A stretch of 37,595 nucleotides of DNA from Clostridiales bacterium. GTDB taxonomy: Bacteria; Bacillota; Clostridia; Saccharofermentanales; Saccharofermentanaceae. Under the pieces are notes generated by a model. The model made no database searches and had not been told where the DNA came from. It saw nothing but the letters and a program-made list of their open reading frames with translations. The DNA is taken from positions 82,460 to 120,054 of the forward strand of contig JAFWQC010000009.1 of the NCBI GenBank assembly GCA_017509245.1. The letters are read 5' to 3'. Below are positions 1-8,135 of the stretch, piece after piece (the first letter of the stretch is position 1; every line of letters starts with the position of its first letter). The position numbers and the translations under genes were made by a program.

Positions 1-1480
1 AGAGTTTGCCGGATACGCTTCCGTTCATCCCGTAGGTGATTCCCAGTTTTTTGAGTTCATCCTGGAAGAAGCCTGCCATCGGGTCGGAGCTGATCTCAAA
101 AGGATTTCCTTCGTCGTCTACGGCAAGAAGATATCTGAGCCATGCGGCGAGGACCAGCGGGATGTACTTTAATCCTACAAGTCTGTCGGGTTTCTCTGAA
201 AGATAAGAATTAAGGGTTATGCCGTATCTGATGGGAAGCTTCTGGCTTGTGTCAGTTGCGATCCTCTGAGGGGTGTCAGGGAGGAAGGGATTGGGGAATC
301 TCTCCTCAAGAACTTCCTTGAGGAACTTTCCGGGATTGAGTATCACGGGGTCGCAAACGACGGGAAGGCATTCGTTATAACCCATTTCCGTGACCAGTGT
401 TCTTAAGTCGTCATCGTTCATCTCGTCAGAGATCTTCGTAAAGCCAAGAAGGCATCCGAAGATTGCAAGTGCCGTGTGGAGCGGGTTAAGACATGCGGTG
501 ACCTTCATTCTCTCTGCCTTATCGACAGTATCTCTGTCAGTCAGGATGACTCCGCCTTTCTCAAGAGGAGGTCTGCCGTTGGGGAAGAGGTCTTCGATGA
601 CGAGATATTCCGGAACTTCGGCGTTGACGAACGGAGCGGCAAAGATGCCGGTCGTTGTTTTCACGCTCTTAAGATTATCGATGCCCAGGTTCGTGAGCTT
701 GTCCAGAATTATTTCGGAAGGTCTGGGAGTAATCTTATCGATCATGCTCCAGGGGCATGCTATTCTGGTTGGATCGTTAACGTAAGATCGAAAAGAATTA
801 CCAACGTAGCCCAGTTCCACCCAGGCATCGATTATCTCCATCAATGAATTTCTGAGCTTATCGCCGTTATGGCTGCAGTTGTCCATGCTGGCCAGAGCCA
901 GAGGATATGCGCCCGCTTTGAATCTCTCATAGAGGAGCGATGCGATAAAGCCCATGCAGGAAAGCGGATGTGAAGGACCGTTTTCCATATCTTTTTTAGC
1001 AAGCTCATAAAGCTTGCCGTCTGCATCTCTGTTTGCATAACCCTTCTCGGTGATCGTGAAGGAGATGATCTGCAGTGAAGGGTTTCTTGCAATCTCATTA
1101 AGTCTATTAACGTTTTCTTCTATATCGTAATTGGAAGCGATTGCTTCTGTGATGTTTCCGATGATCTCGTAGCCGGTGTTGCCGTCGGGCCTTAAGTCAC
1201 AGATTATGGAGAGGTTGTCGAACGGTTTATATACGCGCTCGAAATTCTCGTAGTCCATCGTTCCGCATACGATTATTCCCGTGTCAGTAAGTCCCTGATT
1301 AAGGAGCCTCTGGTTGATCCTTGCGATGAAAGCACGGAAGATGTTGCCGCCGCCGACGTGAAGCCAGGCAGGGTTCTTATAAGTTGATTCTTTTACTGCG
1401 TCGATATCATATTGAGGAAGGACAACATTAATGCTGTTCCAGAATTCCTTATTTTGCAGATTGGCTTTTGAGAGATCCAT
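1..1480 (-). CDS. uxuB: Fructuronate reductase (D-mannonate oxidoreductase), 3' end cut by window
   Basis: The reading frame is open from an ATG at 1480 to the left edge (493 codons, no stop), so the C-terminal end is missing. The start is supported by an AGAAAGGA Shine-Dalgarno just upstream. The N-terminus carries the nucleotide-binding stretch HVGGGNIFRAF of the long-chain mannitol dehydrogenase/fructuronate reductase family, and around residue 326 there is the K-N-H catalytic-type motif (KVTACLNPLH). Family members reduce fructuronate to mannonate with NADH in the cytoplasm. It lies directly downstream of uxuA on the same strand, and the glucuronate isomerase and KDG enzymes are nearby, which favours fructuronate over mannitol or tagaturonate as substrate. 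Already about 493 residues long, it is close to full family length, so little is lost. Confidence 0.9.
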   Translation of the reverse strand, partial: MDLSKANLQNKEFWNSINVVLPQYDIDAVKESTYKNPAWLHVGGGNIFRAFIARINQRLLNQGLTDTGIIVCGTMDYENFERVYKPFDNLSIICDLRPDGNTGYEIIGNITEAIASNYDIEENVNRLNEIARNPSLQIISFTITEKGYANRDADGKLYELAKKDMENGPSHPLSCMGFIASLLYERFKAGAYPLALASMDNCSHNGDKLRNSLMEIIDAWVELGYVGNSFRSYVNDPTRIACPWSMIDKITPRPSEIILDKLTNLGIDNLKSVKTTTGIFAAPFVNAEVPEYLVIEDLFPNGRPPLEKGGVILTDRDTVDKAERMKVTACLNPLHTALAIFGCLLGFTKISDEMNDDDLRTLVTEMGYNECLPVVCDPVILNPGKFLKEVLEERFPNPFLPDTPQRIATDTSQKLPIRYGITLNSYLSEKPDRLVGLKYIPLVLAAWLRYLLAVDDEGNPFEISSDPMAGFFQDELKKLGITYGMNGSVSGKL

Positions 1481-1526
1481 AATATCCGTTCCTTTCTGAG
1501 GCAACTGACTGTCTTATTGTTCAGAC

Positions 1527-1568
1527 AAAACCGATAACCTTATAAGAGTTTATAAGATCATCGGTTTT
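1527..1568 (-). other. Hairpin between uxuA and uxuB
   Basis: AAAACCGAT at 1527-1535 pairs with ATCGGTTTT at 1560-1568, and the inner CTTATAA and TTATAAG segments extend the stem. It sits in the 132-bp gap between the uxuA stop and the uxuB start. Only a short T stretch follows on the minus strand, so it is more likely an mRNA-stabilising or partially terminating hairpin than a full terminator. Confidence 0.55.
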
Positions 1569-1612
1569 GCGGGCAAGAAGGAGGAGTTATTGCCTGTATG
1601 AAAACAAAAAAG

Positions 1613-2683
1613 TTAACAAAGCTTGCTTACGGCTTCCCATAAGCCGTTGATGTATGCTGCGCCCAGCGCGCGGTCGAAAAGTCCGTAGCCGGGTCTTCCG
1701 GTCTCGTCCCAGATCATGCGTCCGTGGTCAGGACGGATATAACCGTCAAAGCCGTTCTCGTAAAGAGCCTTTACGATGGCGAACATATCGAGATCGCCGC
1801 ATGAGGAGAGATGTGCTGATTCATGGAAATCAGTTTCTGATTCGTGCTTTACGTTTCTCAGGTGTACGAAATGGACCTTACCCATAGAGGTGAATGTTTT
1901 CGCGATATCCTCGACATCGTTATGAATGCCTGCGCCAAGACTTCCGGTGCAGAGGGTAAGACCGTTTCTCTTGGATTCATTGAGGTTAAGGTATGTGTTG
2001 ATGGATTCCTTGCTGTTAACGACCTTCGGGAGGTTGAACAAAGGCATCGGCGGATCGTCGGGATGAACTGCGAAATTAATGTCGAGTTCCTCAGCGGCAG
2101 GAATGACTGCGTCAAGGAAATACTTGATGTTCTTGAAGTAGTTTTCGGAGGTCATGTTCTGATAGAACTTGATGTCCTCTGCCATCTGGCCGAATCTCTC
2201 AGGCTCCCATCCGGGAAGACTGAAATTGTGAGATCCGTCGATCATATCGGACGTGATCTTCTCCAAAGTGAGCTTAACGGCTTCGCTGTGGCAATAAGCC
2301 ATTGCGGTGCTTCCGTCGGAAAGCTCCTTTGCGAGGTTGCTCCTGTACCAGTCCATGACAGGCATGAAATTGTAGCAGATGCACTTAACGCCGGCCCTGG
2401 AAAGGTTCTTCATTGATTCGATATAGTTATCGATCAGCATATCTCTTGAAGGGAGGCCCTTCTTGATGTCTTCATGGATATTGAGGCTTTCGATGACTTC
2501 CATCTCAAGACCGTAGGAATTGATCTCGTCCTTAACGAGATTGATCTCGTCCATCGTCCAGACGTCACCTACAGGGATCTTGGTCAGATGAGTGGCAACG
2601 CCGCTGACGCCGGGAATCTGTTTTATATGCTTGAGCGATACGCTGTCATCGCCGTAAGGAAACCACCGCAAAACCAATTTCAT
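1613..2683 (-). CDS. uxuA: Mannonate dehydratase UxuA
   Basis: The 356-residue product has the usual UxuA length. It converts D-mannonate to 2-keto-3-deoxygluconate (KDG), using a divalent metal, in the cytoplasm. Family signatures include the N-terminal RWFPYGDDSV, CYNFMPVMDW near residue 100, FAVHPDDPP, CTGSLGA, HLRNVKH, and the C-terminal IRPDHGRMIW and GYGLFDRALG. The histidines and acidic residues in these blocks are the expected metal and catalytic positions. The start ATG at 2683 is preceded by a GAGGG site about 12 nt upstream. It is the promoter-proximal gene of the uxuA-uxuB unit and its promoter carries the shared palindromic operator candidate. Confidence 0.95.
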   Translation of the reverse strand: MKLVLRWFPYGDDSVSLKHIKQIPGVSGVATHLTKIPVGDVWTMDEINLVKDEINSYGLEMEVIESLNIHEDIKKGLPSRDMLIDNYIESMKNLSRAGVKCICYNFMPVMDWYRSNLAKELSDGSTAMAYCHSEAVKLTLEKITSDMIDGSHNFSLPGWEPERFGQMAEDIKFYQNMTSENYFKNIKYFLDAVIPAAEELDINFAVHPDDPPMPLFNLPKVVNSKESINTYLNLNESKRNGLTLCTGSLGAGIHNDVEDIAKTFTSMGKVHFVHLRNVKHESETDFHESAHLSSCGDLDMFAIVKALYENGFDGYIRPDHGRMIWDETGRPGYGLFDRALGAAYINGLWEAVSKLC

Positions 2684-2751
2684 AACACTTTATACCCTCA
2701 GTTTTATACTGGAATAGAGTCTTGAGACAATACTCAAGCTTTGTTCTGTTA

Positions 2752-2783
2752 ACTAGAATACTAGTATTCGCATACCTTGTCAA
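2752..2783 (-). promoter_or_regulatory. uxuA promoter with overlapping palindromic operator
   Basis: On the minus strand there is TTGACA (2783-2778), a 17-bp spacer and TATTCT (2760-2755), a good sigma-A promoter reading towards uxuA. The -10 and spacer are overlapped by GAATACTAGTATTC (2756-2769), a perfect 14-bp palindrome, and by ACTAGAATACTAG (2752-2764), whose core recurs in two other control regions here. Overlap with the -10 implies repression by a dimeric regulator. The regulator itself is not in the window. Confidence 0.75.
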
Positions 2784-2851
2784 TAGATTATGACAAATAG
2801 ATTTGAATTATACTATATATTTGTGTATTGCGCGCTCGAAAACCAATAAAT

Positions 2852-3232
2852 TCAGGTTTCTTCGATATCTTCCGGAATATCTTCGTCCGGCTTCTCCTTA
2901 CGCGTCTTCGGCTTGAACATCCTGAAAAGTATGGGAATGCACGCAACGAAGCCGTATGACTTAAAGACTTCGCCCAAAGAGATCATGTATAAAGTGCCGA
3001 GTTCATAGTGTTCTTCGGTTACAACGGTAAGGTTTGTACATGTCTTGGTAACAGCATATAAGAGAAGTCCCAGGATGATCAACGCTACTGATATGACAGT
3101 TGTCTTAGGCGGGATAGTCTCATATTTTTCAGGATTTAACTTCTTGCAGCTTATGAATATGCCTGCAAATACCGCGGCTACCGCGAGAACACCTGATATC
3201 AGCTGTATTAGATTGTAATAAGTGCTGTCCAT
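2852..3232 (-). CDS. Small membrane protein, unrecognised family
   Basis: A 126-residue protein with three predicted membrane helices (roughly residues 8-28, 44-62 and 83-103) and a charged, acidic C-terminal tail rich in K, E and D. I do not recognise the family. The stop of the upstream DUF624 gene abuts this ATG directly (TAAATG), so the two are almost certainly translationally coupled and co-transcribed. Its position beside DUF624 and the uronate genes suggests an accessory role in envelope or transport functions, but that is only inference. Confidence 0.75.
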   Translation of the reverse strand: MDSTYYNLIQLISGVLAVAAVFAGIFISCKKLNPEKYETIPPKTTVISVALIILGLLLYAVTKTCTNLTVVTEEHYELGTLYMISLGEVFKSYGFVACIPILFRMFKPKTRKEKPDEDIPEDIEET

Positions 3233-3910
3233 TTATTTTTCCCCGTCAACGTCATCCGTCAAGTTTGCTTCCGCTTCCTTCTCATCTCTTGCCTTTTCAA
3301 CCCTTACGGCCGCCGAGATTGCTTTCTCGGTGATCATCTGGCAAAGGTATGTTGCCGCGAGAGGAGTTACGAGAGCCGCAGGCGGGAACACGATGCTGAC
3401 AGCAAGTGCAACTGCAGCGATAAGCCATATGAGAAGGAACTTCGGGAAGTTGATCATGCAGAGAGTGAGGCTGTTGGTTATGGTTCCCTTGATGCCGTTA
3501 TTGAATCTTGCAAGAAGCGGATAAACGAAAGGAAGTGTAAATATGACCGGCAGGAGCGGAATGAAGGACACGAGCATATACCAGTCAGGGAGCTTCACTC
3601 CGTTAAATCCGTTAAAAGCAAAGTAAATGTTGAATCCCACAAGTGCACAGTAGACCGTGTATATCAGATGAATAATGATCCCGTTTTTGAGGTTGGTCTT
3701 AAGCGAGTGCATGAAATCCTTGGAAGGGGAGTCGCTCTTCTTTATATATTTACGATATACCGTGTAATAAAGAGCCGACAGGGAGGCGCCGATCGTAACG
3801 ACCGGGAGGCAGAACACGAGGAAAAGTGCCGATATGATCACGACATTGCCGATGGCATCGCCGATCCTGTAAAGGCGGCTGTTCGTGATGTGATCAAAGG
3901 AACTCTTCAA
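3233..3910 (-). CDS. DUF624 (YesL-like) membrane protein
   Basis: A roughly 225-residue integral membrane protein with about five hydrophobic segments and the typical DUF624 N-terminus (short amphipathic lead, then a long helix containing IGDAIGNVVIISALFLVFCLPVVTIG). I place the start at a TTG at 3910, preceded by AGAAAGGAG eight bases upstream. A longer frame reaches 3976 but runs back into the operator and promoter region and has no Shine-Dalgarno. DUF624 genes (yesL in Bacillus subtilis) commonly sit beside LplB/YtcP-type glycan transporters, as here. The molecular function is unknown. Confidence 0.8.
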   Translation of the reverse strand: MKSSFDHITNSRLYRIGDAIGNVVIISALFLVFCLPVVTIGASLSALYYTVYRKYIKKSDSPSKDFMHSLKTNLKNGIIIHLIYTVYCALVGFNIYFAFNGFNGVKLPDWYMLVSFIPLLPVIFTLPFVYPLLARFNNGIKGTITNSLTLCMINFPKFLLIWLIAAVALAVSIVFPPAALVTPLAATYLCQMITEKAISAAVRVEKARDEKEAEANLTDDVDGEK

Positions 3911-3969
3911 AGTTTTTCTCCTTTCTCTTGCGGTAGTATATGCTATGAATATATCAGAAAAAGACCGAC

Positions 3970-3998
3970 TTGCCAACTAGAATACTAGACAAGATAAA
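3970..3998 (+). promoter_or_regulatory. Control region between DUF624 and esterase, with operator
   Basis: The sequence ACTAGAATACTAG lies at 3976-3988, identical in its core to the uxuA and kdgA/uxaC sites. Reading rightwards it exactly fills the spacer between a TTGCCA (3970-3975) and a GATAAA (3993-3998) separated by 17 bp, a plausible promoter for the esterase. On the minus strand TATTCT within the same site could be the -10 of the DUF624 unit, although no good -35 is visible there. One bound repressor could therefore silence both directions. Confidence 0.6.
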
Positions 3999-4037
3999 CA
4001 GGTGTGTATAAAATGTCCTTGAAGGGTGGTGAATAAT

Positions 4038-5633
4038 ATGTCTTCGACAAAACTTCTCGGTATATATTCAAACGGAATGGTCCTCCAGAGAAATAAGGAG
4101 ATCATAATTGAAGGCGAGGAAAGCGCTGCATCTGAAGTCAGAGTGACTCTGGCTGACAGGACCGTTGCGGCTCCTGTGGAAAACGGCAGGTTCAAGGCGG
4201 TCTTCGAACCCATGGACGTGGTTTTCGATACCGTGCTAAAAGTCGAAGGCAGTGAAGAGATCACCATCAAAGACGTGTGCATCGGCGATGTGTTCATGCT
4301 CTCCGGCCAGTCTAACATGGAGCTCCCCGTCATAAGAACTTATGAATTAAATAAAGACGAGATCGAAGCAGAAGACTATCCTTATGTAAGGCAGTATCTG
4401 CTTACGCCGGACCTCGAACTCCCCGAAAAGGGCGGCACATCGATCTGCAAGCTGCCTGAGATTGAATGGACAAAGGCGGTTGGAGCCGGCAAAGACGGAT
4501 TCAGCGCGGTAGGTTTTTATGCTGCCAAGAGGATCTTCGAAGCGGAAAACATTCCCATAGGCCTGATACTCAACGCTCAGGGCGGGTCGACCATCGAAGC
4601 CTGGATGTGCGACGAGGATCTCTATGCATCCGGAATCAGCGAGGATGAGCTGGCACCGTTAAGAGGCAGAGGCGCGCTCAAAGCCTATGTCGATGACTGG
4701 CAGCAAAGGTCAGTCGACTGGCGCTCGAAAGCAATAAACAATTCTTTTGACATAGAAGAGGCCATGAAGAACGCTGTAACTGTGACGCTGCCGGGTATCG
4801 TCGTCAGAGATTTTTCCGGCGTTGTGTGGCTCGAAAAAGAGCTCTTCATCGACGGCCCCTGCGAAGGCGATTGCCTGCTAAGACTTGGTGACCTGATCGA
4901 TGCCGACGTCACATACATAAACGGCGTCGAAGTCGGACGGACCGAATACCAGTATCCGCCCAGGATCTATCATTTCGACGGCTCGGTATTAAAGCAGGGA
5001 AAGAATGTCATCAGAACAAGACTTATCGTGGAGCAGGAATACGGCGGATTTGTTGAAGGACACCCTTACTATCTGAAGACCGCTTCGCAGAAGATAGAAC
5101 TTTCGGGTGAGTGGAAGATGGTCGAAGAGATAAAGCTTTCCAAGTTCGAAGCAATCCCGATGGCGCAGATGCTTCCGGCAACGCTCTACTACGCAAGTGT
5201 CCTGACAATAAAGAATATAGCCATATCACAGATCTGGTGGTACCAGGGTGAATCCAACGCGGGTGACCCTGACGGTCTGACGGCGAAGAATGCGACTTTG
5301 TCAGAGCAACTGTGGGATCAGGACGGATCCGGCAAGATCAATCCCAGAGGTTACGATCAGAAGATGATCAGGACCTTCAAAAAGATGAGAGAGCTGTTCG
5401 GCGAGGTACCCATTATCCTCGTAAAGATGGCTGACTATATCAATCCGCTGACTTTCGAGACGGAGGTTCCGGAGGGCTGGAGAAAGATCCAGACACTTCA
5501 GGAAACCGCGCCTGAATACATCAGCAACGTTAAGGTGGTCAACGCGCCTGCCCCGTCTCCGGTCTATGAGCTGCACCCGCAGAACAAGAGCGCTCTGGGT
5601 GCTGACTTCGCGAAAGCATCAATGGAGTTCTGA
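4038..5633 (+). CDS. SASA-type carbohydrate esterase (sialate O-acetylesterase / acetylxylan esterase family)
   Basis: A 531-residue protein with no signal peptide, so probably cytoplasmic. It has the family's serine block GQSNMELP near residue 95, the NAQGGSTIEAWM block, WWYQGESN, and a late ELHPQNK block providing the histidine. Between these, about residues 250-350, lies a beta-rich jelly-roll-like insertion (DVTYINGVEVGRT) typical of family members. The usual DxH motif reads ELH here, with Glu replacing Asp. The start ATG at 4038 follows GGGTGGTG. In this locus the likely substrate is O-acetylated xylo-oligosaccharide entering through the adjacent transporter; sialate is the family name only. 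Confidence 0.85.
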   Translation: MSSTKLLGIYSNGMVLQRNKEIIIEGEESAASEVRVTLADRTVAAPVENGRFKAVFEPMDVVFDTVLKVEGSEEITIKDVCIGDVFMLSGQSNMELPVIRTYELNKDEIEAEDYPYVRQYLLTPDLELPEKGGTSICKLPEIEWTKAVGAGKDGFSAVGFYAAKRIFEAENIPIGLILNAQGGSTIEAWMCDEDLYASGISEDELAPLRGRGALKAYVDDWQQRSVDWRSKAINNSFDIEEAMKNAVTVTLPGIVVRDFSGVVWLEKELFIDGPCEGDCLLRLGDLIDADVTYINGVEVGRTEYQYPPRIYHFDGSVLKQGKNVIRTRLIVEQEYGGFVEGHPYYLKTASQKIELSGEWKMVEEIKLSKFEAIPMAQMLPATLYYASVLTIKNIAISQIWWYQGESNAGDPDGLTAKNATLSEQLWDQDGSGKINPRGYDQKMIRTFKKMRELFGEVPIILVKMADYINPLTFETEVPEGWRKIQTLQETAPEYISNVKVVNAPAPSPVYELHPQNKSALGADFAKASMEF

Positions 5634-5690
5634 GAAGGGACTTTGAGTGCCTGTTTGGACACGTTTTGTAACAGTAGCGTATCCTTTTTT

Positions 5691-5716
5691 GCACCCGGCT
5701 TCGGCCGGGTGCTTTT
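5691..5716 (+). terminator. Rho-independent terminator after the esterase gene
   Basis: GCACCCGGC, a UUCG tetraloop, GCCGGGTGC and then TTTT form a perfect 9-bp GC-rich stem, 58 bp after the esterase stop. Confidence 0.92.
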
Positions 5717-5742
5717 CGAGAGCGGGAAAAGAATCTTTTTAA

Positions 5743-5900
5743 CCTACACTCCCCCAAAAAGGCCGTATGGGATAAAAAAACGGGCTTTTATTATCCTACA
5801 CCCCCAAAAAACGGCCGTATGGGTTAACAAACAGGGAAGAAGAGTCAACCTGCCACCCCATAAGAACGCGCGGCTACGCAAAAAAGCACCTTGGGTATCA
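5743..5900. repeat. Degenerate tandem repeat, about 52-54 bp period
   Basis: Two clear units start at 5743 and 5795. They share CCTACAC, a C-run, an A-run, then GGCCGTATGGG and an A-rich TWAAMAAAC tract. A third, much decayed unit starts near 5849 (CCTGCCACCCC, then GCGCGGCTACG). The units contain the CGGCCG palindrome and runs of five C. The remainder of the 520-bp gap (5634-6153) holds the esterase terminator and the transporter promoter and leader, with no credible gene. Confidence 0.6.
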
Positions 5901-6001
5901 CTGCACCCCTCCTATATAAGAAATAAGTTTCCTAATTTAAGTTCTCCCGTCCCTTTCTGTTCGAATTACACAAATTCGGCACCCCGAAAGGAAGAAATGT
6001 A

Positions 6002-6030
6002 TTGACATATCACAAACGTGGTGATAATCT
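6002..6030 (+). promoter_or_regulatory. Sigma-A promoter of the transporter/GH115 unit
   Basis: TTGACA (6002-6007), a 17-bp spacer and TAATCT (6025-6030) give a near-consensus promoter. It lies about 120 bp upstream of the first permease gene, leaving a long leader that contains two operator-like sites and a TTCAAG/CTTGAA hairpin at 6091-6106. Confidence 0.8.
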
Positions 6031-6050
6031 CATACCAAGTTAACTAACAT

Positions 6051-6096
6051 ACAAGTATACAAGACAGCAAAGATACAAGACGTACAAGTATTCAAG
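6051..6096 (+). promoter_or_regulatory. Two direct operator-like sites in the transporter leader
   Basis: ACAAGTATACAAG (6051-6063) and ACAAGTATTCAAG (6084-6096) match the same pattern, ACWAGWATWCWAG, as the uronate sites. Their starts are 33 bp apart, about three helical turns, which suits cooperative binding. They lie downstream of the -10, where binding would block early elongation or be involved in looping. Confidence 0.5.
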
Positions 6097-6153
6097 TGTT
6101 CTTGAATTGAACAGTATCTTATTGAATCAATAGTCTGAGAGGATTATCTGGAG

Positions 6154-7146
6154 ATGAGTAATAATACAAAGTTCCGTTCCAAAGAGAATATGGCAACCGA
6201 GTCCCGCGATGAGTGGATTCCTGAGACACCTTCTCTTGCGAAGAGGTTTTATAAGGATATAAAGATCAATGGTCTGCTTTATGTAATGGTCATTATTCCT
6301 GTTGCATATTTCATTTTGTTCAGATATGTTCCGATGTTCGGTAACATCCTTGCTTTCCGTAAGTATTCGGCAGGAAGGAGCATCTTCGGTGAAGGTCCTC
6401 TGACGCTTAAGTACTTCAAGCAGTTCATGTCAGCAAAACCTTTCTGGCAGGCATTCTCAAATACGCTTATCCTTAACGGACTCTATCTCTTATTCAGATT
6501 CCCGTTAACACTTATTTTCGCCCTCCTCATCAACGAGATCAGGAACCTTCATTGGAAGAAATTCGTTCAGACCGTTTCTTATCTCCCGCACTTTATCTCA
6601 ATGGTTATCGTCTGCGGCATGATCAAGGAACTCCTTTCAACACAGGGTCCTATCAATGATCTTATTTTCAAGCTCGGCGGAGAGAAGATCAGCTTCATAT
6701 CACTGGCCGAATGGTTCAGAGCGATCTTCGTAACGTCCGGTATATGGCAGAGCCTTGGATGGGGCACGATACTTTATCTTGCAGCCATGACAGGCATCAA
6801 TCCTTCGCTTTATGAAGCTGCAACCGTTGACGGTGCTTCACACTTCCAGCAGGTCATCCACGTAACGATCCCCTGCATCCTTCCTACGATCGCAACGCTC
6901 CTTATCCTTGATATCGGCGGACTTGTAGGATCAGGCGGAGCTTTCGAGAAGGTATTCCTTCTTTATAACCCTATGACATATGAGACGAGCGATATCGTTT
7001 CGACATACGTATACCGAATGGGTGTTGAATCGGGAAGCATTAACTTCGCAACGGCCGTAGGTCTGTTCGAGGGACTGATAAACCTGGTGCTTCTCACATG
7101 TGCAAATCTCGTATCGCGCAAGGTCGCGAAAACAAGTCTGTGGTAA
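6154..7146 (+). CDS. lplB: LplB-type polysaccharide/aldouronate ABC permease
   Basis: A 330-residue inner-membrane permease of the LplB family. It has a charged cytoplasmic N-terminus, a first helix from about residue 40, and the binding-protein-dependent permease signature with the EAA loop YEAATVDGASHFQQVIHVTIPCILP near residues 220-245, which contacts the ATPase. It pairs with the next gene to form a heterodimeric channel. In Paenibacillus the orthologous lplA-lplB-ytcP set imports aldouronates from glucuronoxylan, which fits the GH115 and uronate genes here. No ATPase gene is present, as is usual for this class, which shares an MsmX-type ATPase. The start follows GAGAGGA about 10 nt upstream. 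Confidence 0.92.
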   Translation: MSNNTKFRSKENMATESRDEWIPETPSLAKRFYKDIKINGLLYVMVIIPVAYFILFRYVPMFGNILAFRKYSAGRSIFGEGPLTLKYFKQFMSAKPFWQAFSNTLILNGLYLLFRFPLTLIFALLINEIRNLHWKKFVQTVSYLPHFISMVIVCGMIKELLSTQGPINDLIFKLGGEKISFISLAEWFRAIFVTSGIWQSLGWGTILYLAAMTGINPSLYEAATVDGASHFQQVIHVTIPCILPTIATLLILDIGGLVGSGGAFEKVFLLYNPMTYETSDIVSTYVYRMGVESGSINFATAVGLFEGLINLVLLTCANLVSRKVAKTSLW

Positions 7147-7158
7147 GGGGGTAGTAAT

Positions 7159-8073
7159 ATGAGCAGCATTGACAATTCCACTCCCGAGATCCACGTTCAC
7201 AATCCTAAGAATAAGATCAAGGAATCAACCGGTTATAAGGTTTTTACGGTATTTAATACGATCATCATGATCCTGGTATCGTTTGCAACGCTTTATCCGT
7301 TCCTGTATCTCGTATCACAGTCTTTCTCATCAGAGCAGGCTATCATTGCGGGACACACGAGCCTTATACCTGAAGGCTTTAACATCAATACATATATCTA
7401 CGTCATCACGCGTTATGACTGCGAATTCCTGAAGTATTATCTGAATACGGTAATCTACACGGTCGTAGGTACAGTATTATCACTTCTGTTCTCTTCGGTC
7501 CTTGCTTATCCGTTATCGAAAACAAAGCTCAGGATAAATAAGTTCTTATCGCCTTTCATCATCTTCACGATGTATTTCGGCGGCGGACTCATTGCAAACT
7601 ACGTCCTTATCTTAAAGCTCGGACTCAAGAACTCAATGTGGGGCTTCATTCTTCCGATGCTCATCAGCACATATTATGTAATCCTCATGAGATCGTTCTT
7701 CATGAGCATCCCGAAGGATCTTGAGGAAGCAGGAGAGATCGACGGTCTTAACAAGTTCGGCGTTTTCTGGAATATCGCTATTCCGCTCTCCAAGCCCATC
7801 ATCGCAACAATGACACTCTTCTATGCGGTTATGTATTGGAACAACTGGTTCAATGCAAAACTCTACCTGCAGGATAAGGCTAAGTGGCCTGTTGCGTACT
7901 TCCTTCAGACGATCATCAGAGGTGCGGGCGCATCAGATCCTGATGCCACACAGATGTCTGCAAACATTAAATCCTGCGCGATGGTACTAACAGTACTTCC
8001 GATCATATGCGTATATCCTGTCATCCAAAAGTATTATGTCCAGGGCATGATGCTTGGCGGTGTCAAGGAGTAA
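7159..8073 (+). CDS. ytcP: YtcP-type ABC sugar permease
   Basis: A 304-residue membrane protein with six predicted helices and the second EAA loop EEAGEIDGLNKFGVFWNIAIPLSKP near residues 190-215. It is the partner of the preceding permease, only 12 bp downstream, with a GGGGGTAG-type site before its ATG. The N-terminal 30 residues are polar and the protein ends in the typical KYYVQGMMLGGVKE. Together the two form the translocation pore for large oligosaccharides; the substrate is inferred from context to be (methyl)glucurono-xylo-oligosaccharide. Confidence 0.92.
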   Translation: MSSIDNSTPEIHVHNPKNKIKESTGYKVFTVFNTIIMILVSFATLYPFLYLVSQSFSSEQAIIAGHTSLIPEGFNINTYIYVITRYDCEFLKYYLNTVIYTVVGTVLSLLFSSVLAYPLSKTKLRINKFLSPFIIFTMYFGGGLIANYVLILKLGLKNSMWGFILPMLISTYYVILMRSFFMSIPKDLEEAGEIDGLNKFGVFWNIAIPLSKPIIATMTLFYAVMYWNNWFNAKLYLQDKAKWPVAYFLQTIIRGAGASDPDATQMSANIKSCAMVLTVLPIICVYPVIQKYYVQGMMLGGVKE

Positions 8074-8135
8074 TGAATCAGTGCTATAGGGGATGACCCA
8101 CAGCAATAGAAAAGTAAAAAAGAAAGGAAACAGTT

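Noticed and set aside
1844..2416. 190-residue plus-strand frame inside uxuA
   Set aside because: Antisense shadow of a well-supported enzyme gene; no initiation signals.
5643..6005. 120-residue open frame after the esterase gene
   Set aside because: It runs through a perfect terminator, the tandem repeat and up to the transporter promoter, has no Shine-Dalgarno and encodes low-complexity Pro/Lys/Arg sequence.
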